Below, piece by piece: positions 23,151 through 34,972 of a stretch of DNA of 64,000 bases. The notes under the pieces were generated by a model, which was not told the origin of the DNA, made no database searches, and saw only the letters and a list, made by a program, of their open reading frames with translations. Position numbers and translations under genes: made by a program. Source of the stretch: Cerrena zonata (taxonomy: Eukaryota; Basidiomycota; Agaricomycetes; Polyporales; Cerrenaceae); the NCBI GenBank assembly GCA_038087015.1, contig JASBNA010000004.1, positions 558,001 to 622,000 of the forward strand, written 5' to 3'. Positions within the stretch are counted from its first letter, which is position 1. Every line of letters begins with the position of its first letter.

Positions 23151-25321
23151 TCAAAAACGCCTTGTAGACGTGACAGGCAACCGACCCTTGTGCACCACAA
23201 ACATATCCTGCAATTCCTCCAGCCACTCATCGGGATTATAGTCATCTGCGAAACGCAACTCCACTTGCTGCATGAGAGCGCAAACCAGAGATCTCATCTC
23301 CTGCATGGCAAGGTTCTTACCAACACAGTTATAGGGTCCGAATGAGAAGGGCGTGAAAGCAGCAGGATTGTGCTTGAAACCCTTGGGGGCTGGGACGTCA
23401 CCTTCGGCGACGATCCATCGATCTGGCCAGAATGATTCAGGGTTAGGGAAGAAGTTACGTGGATCGCGTTGAACAGAGTAGAAATGAATTCGGGCATGAG
23501 TGCCCTCAGGGAGATAGCTGTGAGGGTGGTAAGTCAAACATGCTTGTCATAGAAATAACAGGAAGTACTGACTAAGGACCAATGGCTTTGCCTCCTGAAC
23601 CAGGAACAGCGGCACGTTGACTTCCAGAAGGGACAGCAGGAAGCAACCTCAGAGATTCGTTGCTGAAGATAACATTTAGCAATGACGTCATAACACGGCA
23701 ACAGTTTGGCGTGCTCACATTGAAGCCTCAAGGAATACCATCTTAGGGTGATGTTGAGTGTTGGTAGGATCATCTCCTGCTGGGTAATACTTGTCGACTT
23801 CCTCTTGCAACTTCTTGTACGCAACAGGGTCACGAAGGAGGAAGTAGAAGAGATTGCTCAAGACGCTTGCGGTGGTATCTGATCCGGCAATAATCGCGAG
23901 ATTGGCATCCGAGACCACTTGAGCCATAGGAGGTGCATGAGAATCCGCGCCATCATCGTTGTTCTGATAAACAGGTTATGAGCGGGAATGGCAGTGAAAC
24001 AATGACTTCTTGTCCTTACCAGATAGTAAAAGAGATCCTTGGTCTTGGCACCTTGCTTAATCCTCGATTTTGCTCGATCGACGGCAAACGCACGCTGCTT
24101 CCGGACAACTTGGGCGCCGACGCCAAATTTCTGCATCCAGTGGGTTATCCATGGGATATGTTCAAGGCGAACAGTAAGTCTGCGCTAATATGTTAGTATC
24201 GGTGATTGCTCGCCGTAGTTATGGGTATATTCACTTGAGACTGTCGGTCATGGCCTTCCAACGCCCATCTTTATCACCGTCACGTAGCATTTCATACCAG
24301 CCACCGAAACTAAGAATAGGTTATCATCAGTGAAATACAGAAAAGAATATGAGATCTCGTGCTCACGCCATATCGCCCATGAAGTCGTACCTAAAGAGGC
24401 ATGCATTATTAAAGCAAAATTAAATATTAGAGGACAGGAAGACGTACGTGAAGAAGCCAATACATGCGGAGATGTCAACCACCCCCTTCTCTGACGCAAT
24501 TCTATCCACGAGCTGATTGACACGTTTAGCAACCATAGGCTCGTATTCTTTGAGTGCAGCAACACTGAAAGCCCGGTTCCATGCACGACGCCGGCGCGAG
24601 TGCTCAGCGGGTTTATTAATTGTAATCAAAGCGGGAATGGGTTGGGGTCCAAGAGTGCGGCCAAGGTAGTCTGAACATTGTATAAGCAAAAGGCAGACAC
24701 TGCGGAGTAATAACTACTTACTGGGACCCTTCGGCCAGCCAGCTGTACCCATAAGGGGATTGATAGCAGATACGTCGCGAATAGAGACCTCGTTCGGACC
24801 TTAAAGAAGCAGAAGCATGATGTATAATTCGGTCAACACGGGGTATGAACTGTGAAGTACATACCGATTCGGACAGCGTCGCCATACCTATCGTGCAATT
24901 GTTGGATGTACAAGTGACGTTTGCCCCCAGATGCTACCTTCAACATGAACCATTGTGAAATCCTGAAGAGGAAAGGACCTGGATATCCAGCAAGAGGATG
25001 GAAAGGGGAGATACGATAGAGCACAACAGAAGAGACAAGGGTAGTGAAGTAGGTGAAGATAGTCAATGGGAGTGCTGCAAAGATAGAAAGATGATCTGCG
25101 ACGATGGACGACAGTACCAAAGGAACGACTGCGAGTAGGACAATCTGGAAAGGAATATGGGTAGGCTCCCATGTCTTATAGATGAAATGGGTGGTCTATC
25201 CGAGTCGTTAGCAATGACTGTAATATCCCCAGGCGAGACTGGAATAACATACCAAAGCAAATGCGGCCACCGTGGTGAGCGAGCCACTCAGGGTCTCGGT
25301 TTGCAGCGGACCAAGAGCCAT
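23151..25321 (-). CDS. Cytochrome P450 monooxygenase, unrelated subfamily
   Basis: This is a multi-exon gene. The first exon is 25321-25253 (MALGPLQTETLSGSLTTVAA) and the last coding exon ends at 23151. Several hydrophobic N-terminal segments are followed by YRISPFHPLAGYPGPFLFR, a hinge typical of the fungal CYP67-like group. Further on are IPALITINKPAEHSRRRRAW (C-helix), IIAGSDTTASVL (I-helix), ESLR (K-helix ExxR), and the heme loop FTPFSFGPYNCVGKNLA with the cysteine ligand. The Arg usual two residues before that Cys is replaced by Tyr, a known variant in this group. It should be an ER-bound oxygenase of unknown substrate. It shares no exon layout with the other two P450s. The central exons around 24190-24440 are short and their exact borders were not all fixed. 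Confidence 0.88.
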
Positions 25322-26841
25322 GGGTGAAGGAAGTAGAGGGGAATAGGAATTTCCACTAGAGTTCTGACCTACCTATATACCTAGCAATAGTAAGTTAAAA
25401 TGCCGAAACCGATCGACGGAAGCAGTCCTTCTCATCACCCATCCAATATGGAAGAACACGGTCCACATGCAAGAATAAATCTCTCATCGCCATCCTATTG
25501 CAATTCGCCCAATCCAACTCTCCATGACGCTCTTGTGATTACCGGTTTCCGGCTATCGTCAGGACCATCGTGACTTACATGTTTCTATGCAGAGCTTCTA
25601 TGTAGCAGTCTCGCGCCCGTCGGAGACGGCTTTAGAGGTTCCTTTCGTGGAGAGGAAGGCAAAATAAATATGAGAAAGTAGAGTAGCATTAGTACACTGA
25701 CAGGCTGAGCGCGACGCTACATAAACTACATGAGAAAAGATACACAGGTGTCACAATTCCGAAAAGAGTTGTTCCTGATCTTCCTTAGCCGAGGTGTTGA
25801 TCGCTACCGTGCCGAATCACTGTAAGAGAATCTCCAGCTTTAAGTGAGATGTCTCATTTTCACCTTGACATGGTTTTTGTGCACTTTAGTAGACCTTAGT
25901 ACCAGTCGGAAATACGGGAGCCACCTATACCTCACTTGCGCAAACGACGGAAACGGCCTCAGGACATTCATGCACCACGAAACATATATTTGTAGATTCG
26001 GGCCTCTCTCTTCGGTGTTACTTAGTTGCACTTAGTCTGCCAGAGCCTGCCCAGGCTGAAACTTCGGAGGTATCTTACTATCTACTTTTAGTAAGTACGT
26101 CCGACTCGGAAAGATTTCTCATGTCCATCAGCAAACGAGGGAAAACATAATCTCCGATAGGCGGGAGACTCTAACGATGCAGCTTTGAAGCTTGAAGATC
26201 AGGAAGATCCTACTTCTAGATTGAGAAGGATTGGGTCGTAATAGCAACGAGGTACTTAGTTCTCGCTTCTTTTCCTTAACTCATTACTTCTTTTGGAATT
26301 TGTGTTTCCAAATTCGGAAGTAAGCAGTACGCTCAGCTCAAGCTTCAAGCTTCAAGTTCTGCATCGGGCGGATAATTCAAGTCGCGGTATCTTATCTCCA
26401 TGGATCGGCAAAGTTTATGATCTTGATTGTTAACCTGAGTTGATTTGGACTATAGTCAATTCTACACATCCTATTTCCTATTTCTGACGACATCCTTGAA
26501 GGCGTTACACATCCCCTACATCAGCTGAGCGTAATTATTCGGACGTCGATGTACTAGACGGCAACAAAATTACTGCAATTGGACCGCTATTGTCTGCATC
26601 CTAAAACTCAGCCCCGTAAATGTGTTGTTGTTCTAGTGAGTATTTGTTATATTGGTAACGGTCGCTGGTGAGTGTAAAGTACGGTAGTCTATAGTATTGG
26701 TGAGGCGCGGTTATTGCTACATAGGTAAGATAAATATTGTAAAGAACAGAGAAAGTGGGATTATTGAAGGTCTACATCAAGCTTAGCCCTGCGTTGTATA
26801 GTGAAAGTGGGGCGAGAGAGGATTTAGTAGAAGTCAATTTA
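25322..26841. other. Intergenic, no gene recognised
   Basis: 1.5 kb between two leftward genes. It has AT-rich stretches and a short GCTTCAAGCTTCAAG direct repeat near 26341. No open frame shows a domain. It should contain the P450 promoter (near 25.4 kb) and the 3' end of the transporter transcript. Confidence 0.45.
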
Positions 26842-28745
26842 CTACGTCTCGACGTCCTTCTTCTCCTGTGGTTCGGATGGAGTCGGTGCATACTTCGACT
26901 TTCTTCTCAACACCGGTCCATATTTCCTCAGCACGAATGGTATCGGTGCCATAAGGATAGCCAAACCCCCTAGTAACGTTGAGGCCCATCGAGGATTTAG
27001 CTTCTCAAACATCTGGGTAGCAAACAACGGGAATCCAGCCCCGAAGCAGCTACGCATGACCGTACTCGCCGCCAATGCACTCGCAGCAACGAAGAGATAC
27101 GCATCGATGATGTAATTGAGGAGACCCAGGAAAATCCAGATGATGGAGAATCCCATTGCGAGACCAGCGAGCATGGGTGACCAGTAACTGATACTCGGGT
27201 ACGACGTCCATCCAAACCAGAAGAACGAGATGGCGAATATAGGTGCTGCTGCCATGCCATACTCTAGACGGATTTCCGGAGGGACAGGGCTGGGTGCGTA
27301 TTCCTCCATCGCTCGGACGTACCGAGGGTTCCAGATGACGAGGTAACCGAGGACGCCAAGAGCTCCACCAATAAAGATGGGAAGGAACATCAGTCCGGAT
27401 ACGCCTGCGTTGAATCCGTGTCCGATTGTGAAGACGATTGGGTAAGCCTCGAAGAGGAGGTAAATACAACCGTAGACGAACTAAAAACATAATGAGAAAC
27501 TGGGAGGGATAATAGATCAAGCTAACACTTACACTCATGTATATGGAGATAGCGAGAAGCATTGGTTCTCGGAAAAGGATTTTGAAAGGTCGAATGAGGG
27601 TATTCTCCACTCTCTTCCAAAAACCGAAGTGCTCGCGCTCAAAAGGAGCCCAGTAACGACTGTCACCTGTCTGCTTTCTAATTCTCTCCGCCTTCTTCAT
27701 TAGAAGGATGGGACTGGGTAAAATAACGATATCGAGTTATACCAAAAGATATTGGATCGATAGTATCACTCACGTATAGGTTTCGGGTAATGTGAGAAAT
27801 ATGATGATCAAACATGCACCAGCAAAACACGCCAAAAGCCAGAATATCCAGACCCACGAAACGCCTGCAACGGCCATCCAACCACTAACGACAGGTGCGA
27901 AGGCTGGTCCAGCGAAGGGTGAGAGAGCGAATATGGCAACAGCTTTACCCCGAGTATCAGGGTCCCAGATGTCGGATATAAGAGCACTTTGAAATGGCAA
28001 GATGTCAACGATGTTATTGAACATGAAGAATAAATTGAACATACCCGCTATTTGTGAGTGGAGCTGCTGCAAACACTCCACCAAGGAAACGAAACACAAG
28101 AATCGACGCTGTGTTGCGCGAAAGTGCAGCTCCTACTTGAAATCCGGTGTACACCAAGAACGTGCCCAAAAAGATTGGTCTTCGACCAAATTGTTCGGAG
28201 AGCGGCCCCCATAGTAGAGGTCCTACTATGTATCCAGCAACAAAGAGCGCGATGAGAAGAGTTGCTACTTCTCGACCAAAGCCGAAAAATTCTTCCATTT
28301 GTTCAATCATCCCCGATGGCGCTGAACTTGCAAATGTTCTGAACAACGAAGTGATGAGTTCGTTATAACTTTTTTGTCTTAATCAAATAAAATACACGCA
28401 CGCGTTTAACACGAGAAGCCCTCCAATGCAAGTCATATACCAACGTTTGAGACGAGACCAATTGTGAGGATTGTCTGTATCACCAGGGTCCCACCGTACT
28501 TCGTATTTATCCCAGCCTTCTTCTCCTGGTTGGGGACCATATGCCTCTTGTCGAAACTCTGCTTGTGGATCCTCGTTAGGATGTCGTTGTTCATTGGCAT
28601 CTTCTACGATAGTCACCGAGTCATGCGTGGAGCATGTTGTTGGTCTTGTAAGGGGAACGACATGTAAGTGTGAATCGGAATAGTCTGGATGTGAGCTGGG
28701 ATCTATAGACAAGAACGCGAATGTTCCAGGTGGTTGTTCTGACAT
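26842..28745 (-). CDS. Major facilitator superfamily transporter (DHA1-like drug/proton antiporter)
   Basis: This is a multi-exon gene starting at 28745 (MSEQPPGTFAFLSIDPSS), with about 90 hydrophilic N-terminal residues before the first helix. The first cytoplasmic loop carries MFS motif A as GPLSEQFGRR. Later landmarks are FRFLGGVFAAAPLTNSG, RGKAVAIFALSPFAGPAFAP, FWLLACFAGACLIIIFLTLP (helix 6, just before the central loop), WNPRYVRAMEEYAPSPVPPE, and the last helices ending KKDVET. The layout fits a 12-helix DHA1-family exporter of drugs or polyamines at the plasma membrane. The central loop is basic (KKAERIRKQTGDSRY). Introns occur near 28.36, 28.05, 27.77, 27.7 and 27.5 kb; not every border was fixed. 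It lies near a P450, but nothing else suggests a metabolite cluster. Confidence 0.9.
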
Positions 28746-28824
28746 TATGGAGAGAATATGAGTTAAGTTTGTGACGAGACTCAAGGTCAAGTCTGGGGGG
28801 AGTTTTGGTGCCCGTGCGACTGAC

Positions 28825-28830
28825 TATATA
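28825..28830 (-). promoter_or_regulatory. Possible TATA element upstream of the MFS transporter
   Basis: GGCTATATAGTC on the minus strand lies 80 bases before the transporter ATG at 28745. This rests on sequence match and position only. Confidence 0.35.
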
Positions 28831-29603
28831 GCCACCCGTCCAGATTTAAATGCGGGCTGACACACTTTCACCACCATAATCTCCAAACACCCACAGTACA
28901 GTCCGAAGCTTTGCATTCCGCAGACGAATAGTATGACGCGTGAGCGATGGGAGCGGAACCCACCCATGGATGGGACGTCTTGGTTTGGATATGCACCACT
29001 CGCAATGCAATCCACCTGTGCTTTACTCAGCCGAGCGCTGTAGACTGAGTGGATGCCGAAGTTGTCAGAATGGAAAACCTCTATGAGTTATAGCATATAG
29101 TAAAGGATGACGAATACGTGCTTAATCCTGGATGTCAGTATAATTTGAAAAGTAAGAAAGAGGTCCGTCTTATTAGCTTCCGCGAGTCTGGCAGTCCGCA
29201 ATTTTCAACATGATGTTCATGTTCGAATTTATAGATTTGAGAAGAATTCCCTGCCCGACATAGTTCTTTGACCAACGTATATCTGTCCTGGTTAAGACGG
29301 AGTGAAGTTCAGAGGCAATAGATGAGCTATGGACGTAGAAAAGGAAGGAGACGGGGATCATGGCTTGCCGATAATTATTTGCTCGGAGAGCGAAACCATA
29401 AGTAATTCAAACTCAGCTGCCGCCCGTGCCTTGTCCGAATTTGTCGTTCTTGCTCAAACTATTGCCTAATACAGCCTCAAAGTCCGATTCAAGAGATAGA
29501 AATTACATCTAGCATCGGCAAGGCTTCTGTACAACTTGCGTTCCTCCTACGGCAACCTGTAAGGACAACGTTTATGCACCCTCGGACTGTGCTCACTTGA
29601 GTC
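28831..29603. other. Divergent intergenic region, no gene recognised
   Basis: Lies between the leftward transporter and the rightward Yippee gene and should hold both promoters. Nothing else was seen. Confidence 0.45.
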
Positions 29604-30209
29604 ATGGCATTTCCTATTTCCGATACGAAATCTCAGGTGCTATCTACATATCATGGCCATCCGGTATTTGAATGCTCGAAATGCTCAGCAGTCATCGCTA
29701 GTATCATTCTCTAGATTGTTGTTGTCCATTTACTGTGCACATACTGATGTATTCTTAGGCCTTACAGGATGAAGTAATCAGTAAAGCGTTTTCTGGTCGG
29801 GATGGACGAGGATAGTAAGTATCTATGTTTCCTTTTACGCATCCATTGACATACCGGCGCCCTGATTGTCAGCCTCATGCACTCAGCAACCAATTTGAAG
29901 CTGGGAAAGAAAGAGGATCGTGCTCTCCTGTGGGTATTTCAGTTGCCTCCGCATGACGTCATCCGCATTGCCGATGCTAAAGACATCACTGGGCAGTACT
30001 GGCGTACACACTGTGGCTGACGTGTACTGTTTGGGATGCAATGAACGACTAGGCTGGTATTACATGAAAGCCTCGGATAGCACCCAGAAATACAAAGAGG
30101 GTAGGCTCTTGTTTCATATTCATGTTGAAATGCTGATAAGATGATCATAGGCAAATATTTATTAGAACGAGAGAGATTAGTCAAGAATAACAACTGGGAA
30201 TTGGAATAA
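29604..30209 (+). CDS. Yippee-like (YPEL) zinc-binding protein
   Basis: The five exons are 29604-29696, 29759-29814, 29873-29929, 29997-30100 and 30151-30209, giving 122 residues, the usual Yippee length. The two zinc-binding CxxC pairs are CSKC (exon 1) and CLGC (exon 4). The family core is present: DEVISKAFSGRDGRGY, TGVHTVADVYC, NERLGWYYMKASD, QKYKEGKYLLE. Yippee proteins are small conserved nuclear or cytosolic proteins; animal members act in cell-cycle control and as CTLH ligase partners, and the fungal role is unclear. The first intron only works with a GC donor (GCTAGT at 29697). That junction restores the canonical seven-residue spacing between the second Cys and Asp, while the nearby GT at 29701 would shift frame. 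The exons are too short to show as a long open frame. Confidence 0.85.
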
Positions 30210-31300
30210 GAATGTCACTCGCGCCATATAAACGCATGCTTTTACTTGATTATCACTGTAGACGTTTTCCATGCCTCTCGACCATTCTTCTGCGATGTAC
30301 AGCCGACATACCTGGTTTCAAAATTCCTACACCAATGTATTCAAGAGATCGGAACTCGTGATTTCCAGCCACCCATGCTTCCGTACTTGTCTGCCATGCT
30401 GCCACAACAGCCCTCAGGTCTTCGTTTCGACGGTAACATGTGAATAGATGCCCGTCAAAGACCCATTCGTGCTCACGTCATGACAGATGGTTTCAACGCG
30501 ACTCGTCCATATGGAGTTCTGCATTACTCATATCCTGATCAACGAACTTCTGCTGGTGTAACAAACTCTGTTGAGACTAGGCTGCCGGCTTAGAGATCCG
30601 CTGCTTGACTTGTCGAAGGTGTGTAACTATCAATATCTATAACGTTATGAAGGACGGGCTAGAGATCTTGACTCGGGCTGTGTCCATTAGTTACCACTAG
30701 ACGTGAACTAGCTTTCGGCATCCTAACTTGTATCCACAAGTTAATCCGTTTGGTGTAGTCACAATACACCACAATCAAATTAACTCTGACCTTCCACTCC
30801 ATAACATTGACCCTACTCGGAAGAAAGATGGAACTGAGATCCCAGACTAAAACACATCTGCAACTCTGACTTACCGAACGGGGTCGACGTTCGAGTTTTT
30901 TTGGTTCACCTCAGGACATGAACTGTACCCGAACTCCTTCTACTGATAATCACACCATTCAAAGCGCACATGACAGTTGAGACTGAATTAGTACGGAGAT
31001 CTAGAATGCACGGTCAACGCACATCTTTCACACTGTAGTACTATAAGTAGAGTTTAGCTGTGTTGTGCCTGAACATCAGACAGCATGATAGAATGTGTAG
31101 CTAAAAAGGAAGATGAGATGCGTATGGTACAAGGAGTGTGTAGGCGATCAGATGCAATGCGGGGAAGGAAGAATGAGAGCACAGGACCCGGGGAGTACGG
31201 AGAGGAGAAGATTAGAAAATGTTACACAGAAGTACAACACAACATGCCCTAGAACGGAAACAACAACTAAGTTTAATGAAAAATCGTCAATCGTTCAGTG
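30210..31300. other. Intergenic, no gene recognised
   Basis: The end of the Yippee transcript and the 3' end of the leftward membrane-protein gene meet here. No domain was found in any frame. Confidence 0.45.
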
Positions 31301-34300
31301 TCATTTCGGTCGCATTTGGAAACTCGGGGGTGCTAGAGAATATGGATGGCTTCTTGGTACATTTCCTCGCAGAGAGGCACTAGGAGGCCACGCGCTACTT
31401 TGTCCTGGTGTGGTAGGACTTGAGTACGGTGTAGTAGGACCTGGTCCCGAAGGCGCCATACCCAACAGTTTCTGGACAATAAACGGCTTAGGTTCTTGTG
31501 GAGGTGCTGTTGGCGTGCCTGGTAACGGTGGATGTCTTTGTACGCCGCTATATCGATTGACACTTGCCCGACGGGATTCAGTAGGCAGGGAGACAGTGGA
31601 ATAAGATGAATGTCGGAAATGGATATCTGAAACGGTGTGGGGTATCGATTCTGTCGGCGAGGGTAGGAAGTCCATCGCGTGACCATTAGAGTCAGGGTCT
31701 ATCGGCTGTGAGGCATCTTCTGGTATCATAGAGGCAGGTTCATGTGGAGAGGATTGCGCAGGGAGTGAAATGGGTTGGAGGGAAATGTTAGGACTCAACG
31801 AAGGGCGACTCGACGACGGCCCGGCCATGGCCATCGAAAGACCGAGTGATATTCGACGATCTGGAAGTAAAGATCCATAGTCTGTAGTCGTTGAGGGATC
31901 GTAGCGTGACTTCGACGAGCTGCGTGTCGAGTTTGATCGTGACTGTCCAGTCGATCTGGCACCACTCTTCAACGACGCAGATCCTGACGAATCTAAATCG
32001 AGGAAAGAGAGATGGTGGTCATGACGGAACTCATACTGCTGAGTCACTGGCGTAATAGGAGTGATAGGCGTGATTGGGGTGACGGGCGTACTGCGAGTAA
32101 CAGTAACATTCGGCGGAATCGGTGGACTAGATTGGATGGATGATGGTTCCAATGATAATGCGAGTTTTAACGACTGAGGTAATGATATGACCCCAGCACT
32201 CGCGTATCGTCCTTCTCGCCGTTGTAATGTCGTCTCATAAGGCTCGTCATCGAAGTTCACGCGCAATGGGCTAAACTCATCCGTTTGCCGTGATTCCCTC
32301 TTCATCGTTCCACTAGTCTGTGCAGCACTAGTACTAGGCTCAGCATTAGCATTTGCATGGTCGTCCCCCATCGCCGCCCTATACATCTCGGCCAAAAGTA
32401 TCCCTCGGCTTGTCTCCCGTTGATGCATCATCGTTGGACTACTAGGGTTCATGCTTCTAGGGCCCATCGGTTTGGAGGGCCGCACCGAGAAGCGTGAAGT
32501 TGACACAGGTGCAGGAACTGAGCTGATAGGAATGGACTGTTGACCTGACGAAGTCCGAACATGCGTGTATCCTCTCGTCGGTAACTGTGGTAGATCAATC
32601 GAGAAGCTACCATCGGAGTTTTGCGACGCATGGCGTACTTCATGAATCCCCCGAGCTGCCTCGACATCGTCAATCTCGTCCTCAACATCCTTTTGAGCAC
32701 GAATGTCAAGAACGCCACCTTGACTCCCCTCTGGCGCTTTCGGACTAAAGTGTGGTTCCTTTTCACCTGGCGGCGAATGCACAGATCGGTTTGAAGGAGA
32801 TCGTATCGAGTGTGCCAGGAATGAAAAGCGACGCAAACTGCTCAAACGTGGGTTAACCACCAGCGATTGTTTCCGGCGAGTCGCTCGCCGCCGCCGCCGA
32901 GCACAGAACACAATAAAAGCGATCAGGGCAAGGAATCCAACTGAAGCGGCAACTGCAATACCAGCAATGAGCCCACTTGACAGTTTCGACGATGGCATAG
33001 GTGGTAGCCTGTAGGAAAGGGGGACGCCACGAGAGGCAGAAAAAAATCAGACCAGTCCGACCGGATTATAAGCAACAAGACAAGAAGAAGCACTCACGTG
33101 TCGTTATTGCCTTGTACCACGGTTGTCACATTGACACTTCCCACTGCCAGGAAGTTCGCGGAGGCGTCATCTCCAATATTGACTATACCCAGTTTGTGCA
33201 TGACCGAGGGATCGAGGCCAGTCCGAAAGTATAGTACAGTGGGGGTAGAGGAGTTGATTGATGACTGGGCAGAGAGGGTCACCGGAATTTCTCCGTCGAG
33301 GGAGATGTTATATGAACCCGATAGAGAAGTCGTGAGGCCAGAAATAGTGATTGCCGTACCTGCGCCCGCGTTACCATACGCGATGCCAATAAGGGAGTTA
33401 ATCGTAGATTAAGAGGGAAACGCCGGAAGAGAAGGTGTGAGAATTATTTGATGTGACGAAAGACCGCACAGCCTAAAGAAATGAAACATACCATTGAATG
33501 ACAATACAGCCCGATCGCCTGCATTATTGGTGGTATGGAATGCGTCGTTAGGGTCAGGCAGTAGGTCTTTGGAAAACGACCACTGTCCCCGATATGAGAT
33601 GCTTGCGTCCGGGAATACGCTAGTTTCCAACAAGTTCTCTCCCGACCTGTCGTACGTGGAAAAGAGTCAGCACGTGTAGAGCATAAGGCCGTGTACCAAA
33701 GCAACAGGTCAAAGGGAATCAAAACATCATAGGTCGGCAGAGGTGAAGGAATGAAATCCGGAAAGGATATTCCCATACAGAAGACATGCATTTTTCATCG
33801 AAGAGGAGGGATTGTTCTTCATCGGAATAGGCCGCACCGGCCATACGTGGCGAGGCTTGCATGGGACAAGAACGCGGCACAACGGTGAAATGATTCTTAT
33901 GATGATATTGCGGAAAAGACATCATATTGAATGGGTCGATAGTGATCGAGGGAAAGATATAGTGGGAACCAAACAAGAAACCACTTACCCTGAATCCTGT
34001 TCATCCCAAAATACAGCGGGTACACCGCTCGTAAGAACCGCACGATCAAACTTCAGAAGAACCGACCCGTCGCTAATTTGTTGGGGGTTATGCATAACCA
34101 GTTCGATAGTATGTTGATCGTAAGTTAGGTTCGAAAATGAAGCAAGGATGTTGTTTGCATAATCTGACGAGGCGGAAAAGAAAGAGTCGTAATTGGTAGT
34201 GGGTGTACCATCGAGAATGACAGAGTATGTAACGGAGTTGGGCTGTTGGCCGGAGTCGGACGGATCGAGTTCGCCATAGAGAGAAACACCCGTGCCTAGA

Positions 34301-34972
34301 GTTACAACAAATCAGGATCAAAGACCAATATCAATCTGGTGGAGTGAAGGAAGCGAAGATCGTAACGGCAAATAAGTCTCCGCTTGGCTTCGCCTGCCCG
34401 ACTGAAAAAGACATGGCCACACGAGCAGGACAAATACCTTTCGACCATCCAAATCCGTCCCAAACCATCCCTCGGAGAAACTATGCCATGATGAAATGAA
34501 ATTTGTACTCACCATTCCATCGAAGACTCATTGACGCACCGTCTGCAGCTGTCGAGTGCAGGCTGGTTCCCGAGCTCGGTCCGGACACTATCCACCCAGC
34601 AGAGAAGTTTGATGCTTGCGAGGCATCGTCACTTGCTGAGTAGACAATGACAGGGGAAGTGTCGTCAAGATTGATGATGAAGTTGTTGGCAGTGTTGGAG
34701 GCAGAATCAGGATCTGCCATGCAGAAAATGAACAGGTGGCTTCTCGTAGAGCACAATCAAGCATCAAGCAGTCTGGGGTATCTTGCAGATTGACGGGCAA
34801 GCTGCGAAAGTAAGGGAGAGATCCTGCTCGCTGGCGGGGGGAAAGTTAGAAGAATAGTTGGACCCACGCTTCAAGCCTGGAAGTCCTAAAGGTTGACGGT
34901 CGTCAGCGGGGTAACGCAGGGAATAGAAGTATGCAAGAACAGGAAGGATGGGAGCAGGAACTCACAGGGCAT
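31301..34972 (-). CDS. Large single-pass membrane protein with extracellular beta-rich repeats and Ser/Pro-rich cytoplasmic tail
   Basis: The exons run leftward and the last (32998 region to 31301) is about 1.7 kb. The extracellular part has two similar modules: INLDDTSPVIVYS ... SMSLRWNGTGVSLYGEL ... SVILDGTPTTNYDS, then a second around SVFPDASISYRGQWSFS ... GLTTSLSGSYNISLDG. This W-N-G / LDG pattern is common in basidiomycete surface proteins. N-glycosylation sites (NISL, NLTY, NVTT) support an outside location. One transmembrane helix (LIAGIAVAASVGFLALIAFI) is followed by the stop-transfer CARRRRRATRRKQS. The tail of about 530 residues is disordered and rich in Ser/Pro/Thr, with a TPITPITPVT repeat. 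The N-terminus is uncertain: the ATG at 34972 with a possible donor seven bases on is a weak guess, and no clean signal peptide was assembled. Function unknown. Confidence 0.65.

Noticed and set aside
4614..28745. Secondary-metabolite gene cluster from three P450s and an MFS pump
   Set aside because: Housekeeping genes (palC, the Mmc1-like and MBIP-like genes) lie between them and no backbone synthase is present.
31113..31604. 163-codon frame on the plus strand
   Set aside because: Most of it is antisense to the Ser/Pro-rich tail exon of the membrane protein on the minus strand; no domain of its own.
31301..32998. ATG near 32998 as the start of a 565-residue protein
   Set aside because: The helix and tail are preceded in frame by extracellular exons with glycosylation sites, and an acceptor lies just upstream of this ATG.
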